Positions 50,656 through 62,665 of a stretch of 64,000 nucleotides of DNA are shown here, one piece after another. This stretch comes from Sinotaia quadrata (taxonomy: Eukaryota; Mollusca; Gastropoda; Architaenioglossa; Viviparidae), in NCBI GenBank assembly GCA_028829895.1, contig CM054182.1, forward strand, positions 12,487,001 through 12,551,000, read 5' to 3'. The notes beneath the pieces are model-generated. The model had not been told where the DNA came from. It ran no database searches and saw only the letters and a list, made by a program, of their open reading frames with translations. Position numbers and translations under genes: made by a program. Each line of letters opens with the position of its first letter. Position 1 is the first letter of the stretch.

Positions 50656-50822
50656 ATAAATATTACAAGAATTAAAATAATATAAAAATTACAAGAATTA
50701 AAATAATATAAAAATTACAAGAATTAAAATAATATAAAAATTACAAGAATTAAAATAATATAAAAATTGCAAGAATTAAAATAATATAAAAATTGCAAGA
50801 ATTAAAATAATATAAAAATTAC
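50656..50822. repeat. 26-bp AT-rich minisatellite, module I
   Basis: About seven copies of the AAAATTACAAGAATTAAAAT type unit, the same array as 37678-37799 in module II. Absent from modules III and IV. Confidence 0.93.
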
Positions 50823-51100
50823 AATAGGTCTGAAGAAAGCAGCCATCAATGTTACTGTGATAAATATTTCATATTCACATTTTTTTCAGTAAGGCTATAT
50901 TAAGACTTGAAGAGAACTTTAAATAACTTAATTTGAAAACAAAGTAAAACAATTTTAAAAGAATGGAAATGAATTTGTCATTCAATAAATGAATGGAGAT
51001 TCAGTTTGAAACCATCTGAAATTGCCAAAGTCTTTATCCATTAAAGACTTTTCTTACAAGTGTTGGCAAAAGCATTTTCGTAATTTGACATCAAACTTAC

Positions 51101-51256
51101 GTAAACTTGGAGAATAAAGAGATCTTTCACAGTTTCCAAAACGGAACCACTGTAACTGGTTTGGTTAAATGTTGGGTCGTTGTCGTTCTCGTTCAGTATC
51201 ATGAGGGTAATATTGACGCTAGAAGAAGTCCTTGTAGTACTTTCTATAGCAATAAT
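51101..51256 (-). CDS. Cadherin exon 10 (module I, e)
   Basis: 156 bp, phase 0 to 0; donor GTAAGT. IIAIESTTRTSSSVNITLMI, NENDNDPTF linker, YSGSVLETVKDL. Confidence 0.94.
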
Positions 51257-51605
51257 CTGTAATTAAAGTAAGGTAATTAAGTTAAAATAGTCCAAAGTTA
51301 CATATTCAAAATTTTTTTAAAATCCATCATATATTCAAGTGTAAAGGTTTCGAAGTGATACGTCCAAAGGAAACAGTTAAATAATTGAAAACACTATTGA
51401 ACAATTAATTTTGTTTAAAATAATTTCTATAAAATAATTGGAATTGACCTATTCCAAGTTACTATGCCTACCTCAAGCAAAAATCTAATTTTTGTAATAA
51501 GTGAAACATTACTTTTTAGACTGTCCTCGTTTGAAATGAAAACGTTCCATTTTGAAATGTAATCTCCATCTCTACATTATATTTACGTAGTCAAAATTAG
51601 CATAC

Positions 51606-51758
51606 CTGGAACTCTAACGTCTGCCTAATTTCGTAATCAAAACATTTTGGGTCAGAGACCCGGATAAGGACGGTGGCTTCGCGTCTGGCATTAACTGGTG
51701 TTACCTCCAGGCAGGAAGTGTAATTAGAAATGTTGAGACTGAAATCACTGTTTGTATC
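51606..51758 (-). CDS. Cadherin exon 9 (module I, d)
   Basis: 153 bp, phase 0 to 0; donor GTATGC. DTNSDFSLNISNYTSCLEV, then DPKCFDYEIRQTLEFQ. Confidence 0.94.
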
Positions 51759-52261
51759 CTAAAGTAAAAACAAATGAGACATACTTTGAAACGCAGGATC
51801 ATGGGAGAAATTGCATAAGACAAGATATACAGCAGTTACAGAATAAATGAAGGATGAAGTGTGAGACAAAGAAGAAAATTTCTTCTAAATAATATGTCTG
51901 CTTACAAGAGACATTTAAGATACTGTTGAAAGGTTAAACAATTATTAATATGCTAATTACAGCATACAGAATATGGCCAGTTTCAAAAGAAATTCCATCT
52001 TATAAAAATGTTTTCGTTGTAATCATTTCATTGTTACAGACGCTTACATCTACGCTGGAAAAAATTACCTGTAAATAATCAAATACATAAATGCCAGAAT
52101 TATCGCATTTCATGCAGGTTGCTCAAATATTTACTATTAACAGTCAGCCTCAGATAACTGGGAATATTTTGACTCTTAAATGTACATATACACCCATATG
52201 TATATATAAATGCACAAACTCTCTCTCTCTCACTAAACACAGACACATATACACTCACTCT

Positions 52262-52277
52262 CACTCTTACACTCCCA

Positions 52278-52329
<52 letters not shown>

Positions 52330-52330
52330 A
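52262..52330. repeat. (CA)n microsatellite
   Basis: CA array with TC-rich left flank and a short TA run after it (52341-52354), in the c-d intron of module I. Confidence 0.96.
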
Positions 52331-52789
52331 CACACACACACATATATATATATACTATTATATTTATAGACGTATTTAAATATACATATAACAAATTGAT
52401 TCTCGTCATCGTAAAATTGATATGAAAGTTGATTGACAAACATTTGTCATTATGCACAACCTATGCCATAATATAGTACTGCAAAACTAACAGTTAATGC
52501 TTAAATCATTCCGATGAAGGCGTGTTTTGTTAGAGCTGTACTTACCTTATTCATCGTAGCAGAACGTGTTCGCGTGGCTGTACCAGTCTACAATGATACA
52601 GCATTTTAGCAGATACTAATGAACACTTTGTAAACGGTAACGTTCAACCTAGCACAAGCAAGCACAAAGTATTACGTATGCTTTTAAAATCGTAATGTTG
52701 GCTAAACAGATTCATTTACAAAATAGACATATGTGCAAAAAATAAACCATTATTATGGACAGCAATTCAATATAACAAGTTAAATGTCT

Positions 52790-53030
52790 ATAATATATGC
52801 TGGCAGATACGGTTCATTGAACATGACCGGTCCCCAACTTTGTCAACGAGTGTTACTTTAACCTCACCAAACGGCGTTCACGGTTTTGACAAGTCATTGC
52901 TGATTTCACCGTCATTAGGAAAAATATTATCATATGTAAAGACAACAAAGTAACGATTGCTTACCACGAACGAACACTTCCATGTCGAGCACGTGTATAA
53001 TCATTACATACTCACCTTTTATACCTGAGT
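52790..53030 (-). other. Conserved intronic block, module I (c-d intron)
   Basis: Shortened sister of 12841-13170, about 90 bases missing in the middle. The 60-base splice-bounded segment is 52965-53024; its open frame reads EYVMIIHVLDMEVFVRG. Confidence 0.4.
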
Positions 53031-53359
53031 AAATAACGATTATTAAAATAACAAAGTTCCTGTTGGTAGAATGTTCATTTAATGTTAATAAACGATGATT
53101 TGTTGAAAAACAAGAGTAACTGAAGAATAACAACATTAAATTTCAATGCAATTTAAACGTTTATGATGATATAGAACACTTTAAAACAAAATGCAAGGTA
53201 AACATAACAATTTAATCGGATCATTTTCCGACATTGATTTCGACATCTGTTTAAGTACTTTGTCTACATTTATTCTACAGTATCATGTATTTTGTACACC
53301 TATTTAAATATTTTGTCTACATCTAACGTTTCGTGAATTTTGTCCGTCTATTTAAATAC

Positions 53360-53508
53360 CTTGTCTACATCTAAAATAGTAATGTCCTTGTCCATCTGTA
53401 ACGGTGTGCCGGTTGGAGAGTTTTCAGTGACGTTCGCTTGCACTGTACCATTGGGTGAAAAGACAGGCACGTGATCGTTTACGTCATTAACACGAACGCT
53501 CACTGTTC
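53360..53508 (-). CDS. Cadherin exon 8 (module I, c)
   Basis: 149 bp, phase 1 in and 0 out. VSVRVNDVNDHVPVF, SPNGTVQANVTENSPTG, ILDVDK. Degenerate extra copies of its donor region lie just downstream on the gene strand. Confidence 0.94.
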
Positions 53509-54729
53509 CTGCAAAAAAGTAACGAACACGTTTTCCATGAAAATAAATAAATGTATAAAAGTAAATGCAGCAGCCCGAGGATGTTATGGTTGCTCTTTAT
53601 GTTGCGAATTATTGCGGGGCCGTAAAATGATGATGAATTAAATTTAACTTCGCCTTTAAGAGTAACATATTTTTTTCTGGAATATTTACAAACAGAAATT
53701 ACACGATGAATGATATGAGTGAGAAAACATATGTTCAGTAACGTTATTTGCTTTTTCTACAATTGTAATAACTAATACGTATATCATTTGGCAAAGCGAA
53801 ATAATTTGCTAGTCAGTTTCACTAGGTGAATGTTTTGGGGATTTTATTGGACAGTTATTAATAATAAAAGTGTAGTCTATTGAAATGTAATTCATACTGA
53901 CTAATAATTTATATAAAATATCGGAAATCCGTATTATTATTATTATTATTTGTTAATGGACTATCTCCTCTTTGTATTTCTAATAAGAAGGACAATGTGT
54001 ATATTGATACTGATTTGGTATTGGTATTTTTGGACGTGCAAGTCAGGTAGCACTGTACTCTGAAGAGTCATTGCTGATGAGTGCCTACATATAGAGTGAC
54101 GTCAGCGTAGAAACAAAGAAATAGTCATACAGTTACGTCGTGTCCCTACATAACTTGTGGTTGATTATTTTATTGCTCTAAAGCAAAAGAACAATCGAAC
54201 AAGAAATAGAGCTATGTGAACGGTTGTGTTGTGATGCATTATTAATTTTAATGTTCTATTACACTACCAGAAAAAGCTCGGCATTGTTCAGACGAAAAAG
54301 TACTTAATATATATAACACTAGCAGGAAAAGATCGGCATTGTTCAGGCGAGAAAGTACTTAATATATAAATAGCAATGATTAAGTTTTGTTAGAACGCTG
54401 CGGAGGCTAGAGGTGGACTCTGACACTTTTGTCCCGTCCGGGGGTGAGCGGTAAACTATAATTGCATGCACACTTTGAGATTAATAGGTATCTCCTTGTG
54501 GAAGTGAATTAAACAAATACCGACACAAACATCATTTCTGATTTGCTTACGGAATGATTATGAATTGATAAATATCAAACCTAATATTAAAGAGAATCAG
54601 CATTAGTGCTTACCGTTCCAATTCGTAATATCAATCTTTACAATACGAGGAATTGTGTATTGGAAATGAATTTTATTGAAAAATAAACGAATATATTTAC
54701 AAAACAAAACTAAACAAAACAAAACGTAC

Positions 54730-54868
54730 CTGTTGCAGTCTGAACTGTGTTTGCTGCAGCGTTTGTGTCGACAACCATTATTACCAAGACAGCTGATTCC
54801 AGTGTTTCCCTATCAAGTCTCTCATTAACGTTGATAAGACCAGTTGAACTGTCAATCTTGAAAGAGCT
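54730..54868 (-). CDS. Cadherin exon 7 (module I, b)
   Basis: 139 bp, phase 0 in and 1 out; donor GTACGT. SSFKIDSSTGLINVNERLDRE, VIMVVDTNAAANTVQTAT. Confidence 0.93.
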
Positions 54869-55887
54869 CTGAGCATAAATACAGAAATTAAAAAATTTAA
54901 ACCGTAGTCACAATAGAGAAAGTACTAATATATTTGAATAGTAATTCAAAATTTAATGATACGAAATCGTTTGATCATTTATAACAGTATACGTTTGTGA
55001 GAGATGCAAGAATTAGCATTAAACCTCGTTCAGACTTGTTATGCTCCATGCATGCTTTAATTGTTCAGAAACATTATCCTCTTACAAACATAAGTGTAAT
55101 CTACCTCTTCATAAAATCTTTTCTAAACTGTTTTTAAAAGTCGGATGGGCAAGTCACATCTCCGAATAATTATGTAAATATCAAACTGACCGAACATTAG
55201 TAAATAATAAAAAAAAAAAATTAAGAAGACGCTTAAAAAGAAAAGTTCGCTATTAAGTAGTCCCTCATTCTCACATTGGCAATCATGAAATCGTGTTAGA
55301 CACATTTACGTCTGAGGAGAAAGGGGGACAATTTGTAATTCACGAATGTAATGGCTGTGACATTGACATAAAATATATTACGTCACATTTTCTAGAACAA
55401 AACGTTATTTAACCCTTTTTACGGCGTACGATATTAACTGACGAGAGGTATCTTTTTCCAATCTCATATCATAGAATTTGGTTCTTCTGACTTTAAGCAA
55501 TTTTCGATAAGCTGTTAACCTCAGGTCTAGTTAATTTTGAGAGAATGATATCGATACGTATTATTTACGGGATGAAGTACTTGCATCTGAGGTCAATTGA
55601 TACAACCTAGGAAGGGAGGGGCAGTGTGTTCTATCCATCAAGTTTGTGGCAACAGAAAACACAAGTGTCTGAATGGACGTGAAATAATACAATTCTTAAT
55701 GCAAGTATTCATTTCACTGTGTAATGTATCTGTGATATAAATATAATGTACTCATGCTAGTTCAAAGTAGAAAAATGTTTGTGGCACAAAAGTGTTAAAG
55801 GAAATAAATGAGAACCATATAATATGTGCATTGTAATATGTTGCTGTATTTGCACTTCTTGAGAGTTTAAGTGTTCAAGTGTGAAAT

Positions 55888-56202
55888 TTATAATGTGAGT
55901 AACGTAATGCTGTATAAAAATTTCCCTGGAGTCTGATTTTTTTTAAACTGCGGAATAAGGAGTGTATCAAAGTGGAAATTAGAAATATTTCCAATCAAGT
56001 GTTTACAATGTCGTTTGTAGTCAACTGATTCAGTGATGCCATTCAGATATTTATTTCTGATGACATTTCTAATATTTCTTGAAAGACAGGAGGGCATGCC
56101 AATTCGGTGTAGTAACAATTCATCATTTTTCTTTTTTGCCAGCTTGTGGATGATTCCTCCTTTTAAGACTACGTGTTCACATGTACTTTTATCAAAAACC
56201 AA
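55888..56202 (-). other. Unidentified open frame in the a-b intron
   Basis: 104 codons including HRIGMPSCLSRNIRNVIRN and ESVDYKRHCKH. A diverged, stop-containing relative lies near 27950-28200 in the same intron of module III (RRIGLPSCLSGKI, ESADYK). I do not recognise the protein. It may be a fragment of a transposon or processed gene copied along with the module. Confidence 0.25.
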
Positions 56203-56649
56203 TGGACATCTAAGAAGTTACTGGTGGAAAAAATCAGGTGAAACGAGAGAGACATTAATGCAAAGAACTATTTTTTGTTTACACAAACGAGTCCCTTTCT
56301 TGATTTCTGTTTGATATTATTACGCACATTTTGTTCATGTGTTTCTCATTAGTCTGTCAGAAACGATAATCATTAGAGAAAGCGTATATATATTTCTTTA
56401 TTTACTTACTAAGCGCATGCAGCCGTTGTTCAATGTACAACGGTGTTGTAATCCTATTCGGATTATATTCACCAATTGCTTGTGTTTTGTTTGCTTTATA
56501 TTTGTTTAAACACAGTTCCACTAAAAGTTGTTTCAAAAGTAAAGTTTGACTTGAAGAAATGAAGTATTCGCCATTATACCTCTCCATACATCCATATTAA
56601 TTTAATGTTATGTTTCATAAAATATAAATAATCTGTCAAATTAATTTAC

Positions 56650-57092
56650 CCGTAGAAGGAATTCCGAGACAGTACTCTGAGATTCATTAAGTCCTGATGA
56701 ATCTTTCCACAAAATGGAGTAATTCAATGCGGCATCACTGTCACCATCATGAGCGATGAAGTTGCACACAAGAGACCCTGGATTTATTTCTTCGTCCACA
56801 CTGACTGAGGCGACTGGAGGTTCGAATCTCGGGGGATCATCATTGACGTTTAACACCTCTATGTGAACAGTGGTGCTGGCTGTCATAGCGGGAGAACCTC
56901 GGTCTATGGCTAGAACAATCAGAGTGTAATTGGCAGCACGTTCTCTGTCCAGTGTGGCTGCGGTTGTAATGTTGCCCGAGTTGCCATCAATGGCGAATTG
57001 GTCGTTACTGCCGCTAGCGATTATGTAAAATACATCGTTATTGGGTGAACTCCCGTCACTGTCATTGGCATGGACATGCAGGACAAATGTTT
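56650..57092 (-). CDS. Cadherin exon 6 (module I, a)
   Basis: 443 bp, phase 1 in and 0 out; acceptor ATAG, donor GTAAAT. LHVHANDSDGSSPNNDVFY, ATLDRERAANYTL, LNVNDDPPRF, SVDEEINPGSLV, AHDGDSDAALNYSILW, ending SEFLLR. It joins exon 5 as SAPR-ETFV. Confidence 0.96.
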
Positions 57093-57252
57093 CTATACAT
57101 GAGAAGAGAAGGAGCACATACTAGAATAAGTTGCTTACAAATATTATATTTGGTTTTTGTTTTAGCTACGATTGTTTGTAATTCGCTTTCCTTCCTTTCA
57201 AGATGAATAACCAACCCTAGATACTAAAGTAAGATTTAGTTATTTTAAAGAA

Positions 57253-57560
<308 letters not shown>

Positions 57561-57767
57561 CATACATATATAAGTGTAAGTTCAATTGTGCTTTAAAGTG
57601 TGTGCAGAGTATGTTAAATTGTTTCTATTGTTTTCTGTATTAAACCATGTGAAAAATAAGTGCAGTTGGGATGGGGGATCTAAAGTAACATGTTTTATGT
57701 TATTGACTGAAATCCAACAAAAAACCAAAACCCCAAATAGATAAATAAAGAATGAAATTAAATTTAC

Positions 57768-57840
57768 CTCTCGGTGCACTTTCGATGATGCTGCCAACAT
57801 ATGGCAATTCCACAAAAATCGGACTGCAGTCATTTGTATC
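57768..57840 (-). CDS. Cadherin exon 5 (i-type, upstream of modules)
   Basis: 73 bp, phase 0 in and 1 out; donor GTAAAT. DTNDCSPIF linker and LPYVGSIIESAPRG. Same length and phases as module exon i, but strongly diverged. Confidence 0.92.
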
Positions 57841-57984
57841 CTGAAAATGAGAGCCTTTCATATTACAGTTTATGCAAAAATCACGACAGTCGGCATCATA
57901 ATTTATAATAAAATATTCGACGCACATCTTGCACGATATAAAGAAAAGGAGATAAAATTATGTCCCAATGCGTGAATATATTAC

Positions 57985-58212
57985 CTGAACAGTAACTGTG
58001 ACGTTGACGAGTCCAAACTGTTGTGTCGACCCCCGGTCACTTGCATTGACTACCAGAATAATGGACCCTCCAGTAATCTCGTAATCGAGCGCTTGCATTA
58101 CAAGGATCTCTCCACTCGTTTCGTTTATATTAAAATTAGATGACGTCATTTCAGTAGCGAAACTGTAATGAATGTCGCTATTTGGGGTATTCTCTTTGTC
58201 ATTGTCATGTGC
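57985..58212 (-). CDS. Cadherin exon 4 (h-type, upstream of modules)
   Basis: 228 bp, phase 0 to 0; acceptor GCAG, donor GTAATA. AHDNDKENTPNSDIHYSF, FNINETSGEILV, LDYEIT, ASDRGSTQQ, ending VTVTVQ. It lacks the CX4C cysteine pair of the module copies. Confidence 0.93.
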
Positions 58213-58501
58213 CTGCCGAACGAAAGGAAATAAAACAGGAAATTAAAAAAAAAAGCATCTTGAGAAATTATTGGATCATTTAAAGCATTTTGAGAAAGAA
58301 CAACGACAGTGTGGAAGACGGATTAGAAGCTTAAGTTGCAGTCTATGAATGAAGCAAAAATTCAATAAAGATGAAGCTTTGTTTTCACAACAGAAACACG
58401 CAATGTATACTTTTGAAGGTAAATCATATTATTTTATTTTTTAAATCTGATTTTTAAAAAAATGATCCCAAGAAGCGTTACCGCATCAAAATAAATACTG
58501 A

Positions 58502-58597
58502 ATAGATAGATATATGGATGGATGGAAGGATGGATGGATGGGTAGATAGATAGATATATATATATATATAGATAGATAGACAGATAGACACATAGAC

Positions 58598-58668
<71 letters not shown>

Positions 58669-58682
58669 CTGACAGACCGACA
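58502..58682. repeat. (GATA)n microsatellite
   Basis: GGAT then GATA/TA units, immediately left of the LTR-like copy at 58695. Frames across it give Ile-Tyr-Leu-Ser repeats only. Confidence 0.97.
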
Positions 58683-58694
58683 TACATATTGATA

Positions 58695-59949
58695 GTGTGG
58701 AAATGTAAATTTGCCTATCCCTATTTCTAGGCTTTATTGTTATATAAATTGTTAAATTGTTGAAGTGATCCGATATTGAGCACTGTTTATGATGGTATTT
58801 TTGTAAGTGTCAGAGTTGGAATACACAACTCGAGTTGAGAATATGCTAGAAATTCCTGATGCAATCCAAACCAGTTGAAACTGCATGAGTATGAGTAGTT
58901 TTTAATATCCAATAGTTAAGATGTACGAGAATGAGACCAGCCAATGGGCTAAGATCAAAGGTTTACCTGTTGTACAGTAATCTATTTTCACGGATTAAAT
59001 TTTACAGGGGAAAAGCAGCTGTTTTGCTTTTTTTTATTTGAATCTCTTGGTTTACTCATCATAAACCACTGTGAACATGGTAGACGCGAGAATTATCTAC
59101 CACAATGTGTAAGAGATAGGAATACACTAAATTCCATTAATGTACTATGGCAATGTAAGCTGAATACTTGGAGAAATTTCTGGTACAAAGAAGTTACTGG
59201 AAATTGCTACAATTGTTGTTCTGCTTGAGGGAGCTATTACAGCAAAGGTGAGCCTAAAGAGAATAACAGTGAATCACTGCTATATGGCATGAGAAGGGAA
59301 GTACATAACTGACAATAATAAAGTAAACAATAAACGTGTTCTTGTGTTACAAAAAGCGAACAAAAATGTCTACTGCATCTTCGCCTACACGAGGTTACAT
59401 GCGAACTATTACTGCTTTTCCCTAATAATTATATTATTAATTTCTATTCTCTGAGAAAAACTATTCTGAGATTTTTATTCACACTAATTTATTGAATTGT
59501 GTTAGTATATAAGACTGTATAGATATTAACATTATTTGAATGTGGTTTCTTGGAAATGATGAAGTAAAGTAATCTTTTTTCATTTAATTAGTTATGTGTG
59601 TTTGATTGCTGATTTAATAAATGTATTGTAAAATTTATTGACCTTCTTACACATACTGATAATCTTATGTTGGAAAAGAAAGTGGGTGGATGGGTGCTCG
59701 CTAAAGACAAACTAAAAGACGGATTTATCTTCTCTTTAATAAGTTCCCATGTACAGAAATATTGTGTGACGGTAAATATTTGTCTTTAATGTTGTGGAAG
59801 AAAGAAAACGTTTACAGCGCTCCATACGTGTGGTGTCTGCTGGATAATTATTTATAACATAAATTAAGAATCACATCACTTGTGAATATTTATGGATGAT
59901 TAATTAAATACTATTAATCATAATCGTTAAATAGATGGCATTGGCGTCA
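58695..59949 (+). mobile_element. LTR-like repeat, fullest copy (copy 8)
   Basis: About 1.25 kb from TGTGGAAATGTAAATTTGCC, with TTGTTATATAAATTGTTAAA, CAATCCAAACCAGTT, GATTGCTGATTTAATAAATG, ACGTTTACAGCGC, to GTGGCATTGGCGTCACT. GATAG flanks both ends, a possible 5-bp target duplication, although GATA arrays on both sides make this weak. No coding capacity. Confidence 0.6.
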
Positions 59950-59985
59950 CTGATAGATAGATAGATAGATAGATAGGTAGGTAAG

Positions 59986-60067
<82 letters not shown>

Positions 60068-60092
60068 TGTAGATGGATGGATAGATAGATAA
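59950..60092. repeat. (GATA)n microsatellite
   Basis: About 30 GATA units just right of the LTR-like copy; with 58502-58682 it may be one array split by that insertion. Confidence 0.97.
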
Positions 60093-60219
60093 ACAAATAC
60101 ACTTGCACAAATGTGACTGGCCTATCTGTATGTGATAAGAATCGGTGAAAGTATATGTGGTAGAACGTTTAATACAAATGATAAGACTATATTGCTTGAC
60201 TCTAATCAGTCACTCATAC

Positions 60220-60466
60220 CTTTACTACTAGATGTTCCCCATTGTCAAACTGTGTTTTATTTTCTGTGATATAGGCCTGGTATTCTGACTTGAGAAAGAT
60301 CGGAGCGTTGTCATTGACGTCTGTCAAGAAGATGTCCAAAGTCGCTGAATCACGTAGTCCACCTGAGTCTGTAGCTTCTACTGTCAACCGATAACTCTTC
60401 CGCGTGTCGTAATCAAGTGTAACATTTCTTAAACTTACCACGCCGGTATTGTTGTTGATTGCAAAT
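60220..60466 (-). CDS. Cadherin exon 3 (g-type, upstream of modules)
   Basis: 247 bp, phase 2 in and 0 out; acceptor ATAG, donor GTATGA. FAINNNTGVVSLRNVTLDYD, ATDSGGLRDS, linker LTDVNDNAPIF, YQAYITENKTQ. Divergent relative of module exon g, three codons longer. Confidence 0.93.
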
Positions 60467-60531
60467 CTATATTATTATAAAATGAATACCAATTATTTAC
60501 TGTGTCAAACAAAACATGTATAATAAATTGC

Positions 60532-60608
60532 AAGTATTAAATTAGCAATATCAATATTTAATTGAAAGTATTAAATTAGCAATATCAATATTTAATTGAA
60601 AGTATTAA
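60532..60608. repeat. 34-bp short tandem repeat
   Basis: Two full copies and part of a third of a unit with AAGTATTAAATTAGCAATAT followed by CAATATTTAATTG. Confidence 0.9.
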
Positions 60609-60876
60609 ACTAGTACAATAGATATACAGGGTATTCAGAAAGAAACACAAACTATGGGCAATGGGCGTTTATTAGTAAATTACAGAGAAATGTTGAATAT
60701 GTCAGCCATTATAATGTGTGCACAAAATGTATTAAATGAATTGCGTTATCCAACATGCCCCTCAAAATTTCATTCGTTATTTCAATAATAGCAATAGAAA
60801 TTTCAATACTATGTACATTACTTCTGTTTTGAACATCCAGTAATAACTTGTAATCTCTAAAGATAAAACGAACGAA

Positions 60877-61006
60877 ACACGATGTGATAAATCTAATAAA
60901 GATTTCATCAACACACTTCATAATTCAATGAATATAACAAAACACGATGTGATAAATCTAATAAAGATTTCATCAACACACTTCATAATTCAATGAATAT
61001 AACAAA
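60877..61006. repeat. 65-bp tandem duplication
   Basis: Two almost identical copies of a unit starting AACACGATGTGATAAATCTA and ending ATGAATATAACAA. The rest of the intron to 62385 is AT-rich, with no exon needed by phase. Confidence 0.9.
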
Positions 61007-62385
61007 AGTACTGATCTGTGTTCGTGACATAAATTTCAATTGAATATTTGAAGTGAAGAACACAAGCTGGAGCCTGGGATGAGTTTGTCATTTGATGTCA
61101 TATGTGTAAGAGAGATACAGACCCGCATTTTACAAAATTTATATAAATGCCATTGGTTGTTTTGTTTGTTTTCATGTGAGATACGTGTCAATGGTTCTTC
61201 CCCTTGAATGACCGAAATTATTTAAGACACCTAAGAAATACTGAATTAAGCTGTTCTGATCAATACACTTTAAGTGAATATAACGATTTTTCTTCACCAA
61301 ACTCTTTATAACAGTCAGAATATCAGTGATTCAGATACACTAAGCCAAAAGTTATTCTACAGTTTATTTAATAGATAATATAAAATGCAATATTTGTTTG
61401 TGGATAAATGTCACGTTCATAAAACTTTAGAACTTCTTGATAGACGTCGGAATAATTTGCCTTTATGCGCTTGTCTCCCCCCACCACCATGGCAATGCCT
61501 CTAGGTTCTATTTACATGTTCTGACTTTGAAATTACTCAAGACCGTTTTGCCTGCGCTTTTAGCATGTTCCTCAGATTATGAAATAATTAAAAAGTCTAC
61601 CTGGAGGATCTATAAAATGGAATACAAATTGAAAACATATTCAAGTTAAGCAGATAAGGATTTATGCCAGACTTGCAACTCTATCCTGACTTCAAAGGTT
61701 AAAGTTTACGCAAGTAAGTAACCACTATTCCGCCCTAACTGGACCACACGAAGCCTTTCTTGGGCGATTCTATAGCCACAAGGCACTAATAATTAAATAA
61801 AAAACACAATTCCATAACTATAAATATGTTAACACTTTGGATGACTGATATGCTTTTGGTCTTGAATAATGCATAGTGAAATAAGCAAGCTAAGTGTACT
61901 GCAGTTTTTCAAAAGCAATGGTGGAGATGTAAACTGCATTGCACTTATAAATTACACGAATGTTCAGTTATGTAGAAATTTGTAAAATAAACATGCAAAA
62001 ACAAACTCTAAATTTAGTGCCATATATACGTTTGAATTTGGTTTATTGTTTCTAGTTGAATAAAACTATTTGTAAAAAAAATATTTTTCGACAAGTAAGT
62101 AAAGTAAACCCATTAACGTTTACATTTATATAATCTAACGTTCCTTTCGCATAAAATGCTAGTGTAATTAATAATTATGACTAATTACTAATAAATAACA
62201 ACTAGATTTGTTTGCACGTGATGAATACATCATTTTCCAAAAAAGTCTAATATAGTTAAATATTCAAATTTTAAAAATATGTTTAGGAAACATTAATGTA
62301 TGAACTTTAAAGCGTATATATCACAAACAATTATGCCAAATATATATTTTAAAGGAAAACAAATAAGAATGGAAGAATACTGTAC

Positions 62386-62450
62386 ATTTCATCACCGCCT
62401 TGTAGAGAATATGTGATGGTATCATATTGGGGCTTGTCGTCATCTGTGGC
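62386..62450 (-). CDS. Cadherin exon 2 (f-type)
   Basis: 65 bp, phase 0 in and 2 out, as module exon f; acceptor TCAG, donor GTACAG. ATDDDKPQYDTITYSLQGGDE. Confidence 0.88.
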
Positions 62451-62462
62451 CTGAAATTTATA

Positions 62463-62665
62463 CAGGGAAGTATTTATGTCATGATTCTAGAAAATAAATT
62501 CACTCAGAAAACTATTTATGTCATGATTCTAGAAAACAAAATCACACATGGACGTATTTAATTCGTGATTCTAGAAAACAAATTCACACATGGAAGTATT
62601 TGAGTCGTGATTCTAGAAAACAAATTCACACATGGAAGTATTTAAGTCGTGAATCTAGAAAACAC
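62463..62665. repeat. 42-bp minisatellite
   Basis: Four to five copies of a unit with ATGGAAGTATTT, CGTGATTCTAGAAAAC and AAATTCACAC in the intron between exons 1 and 2. Confidence 0.92.

Larger units (their letters stand above)
48301..57092 (-). repeat. Tandem cadherin module I (exons 6-14)
   Basis: First module in gene order: nine exons a to i, 1659 bp, 553 residues. Its introns are the least burdened with insertions. The h-g intron (48955-49933), d-c (51759-53359), c-b (53509-54729) and b-a (54869-56649) introns match other modules. The b-a intron includes an unidentified frame at 55888-56202. Confidence 0.92.

Noticed and set aside
7601..57092. Separate neighbouring cadherin genes, one per module
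   Set aside because: No start codon, signal peptide, transmembrane segment or terminal exon lies between modules, and phases are continuous across every module border.
7601..57092. Mutually exclusive exon cassettes of the Dscam type
   Set aside because: The repeated unit is a multi-exon block whose copies join in frame in series; nothing in the sequence indicates exclusive choice. Transcript data could reopen this.
58478..58687. Ser-Ile-Tyr-Leu repeat frames here and at 59904-60110
   Set aside because: Translations of GATA arrays.
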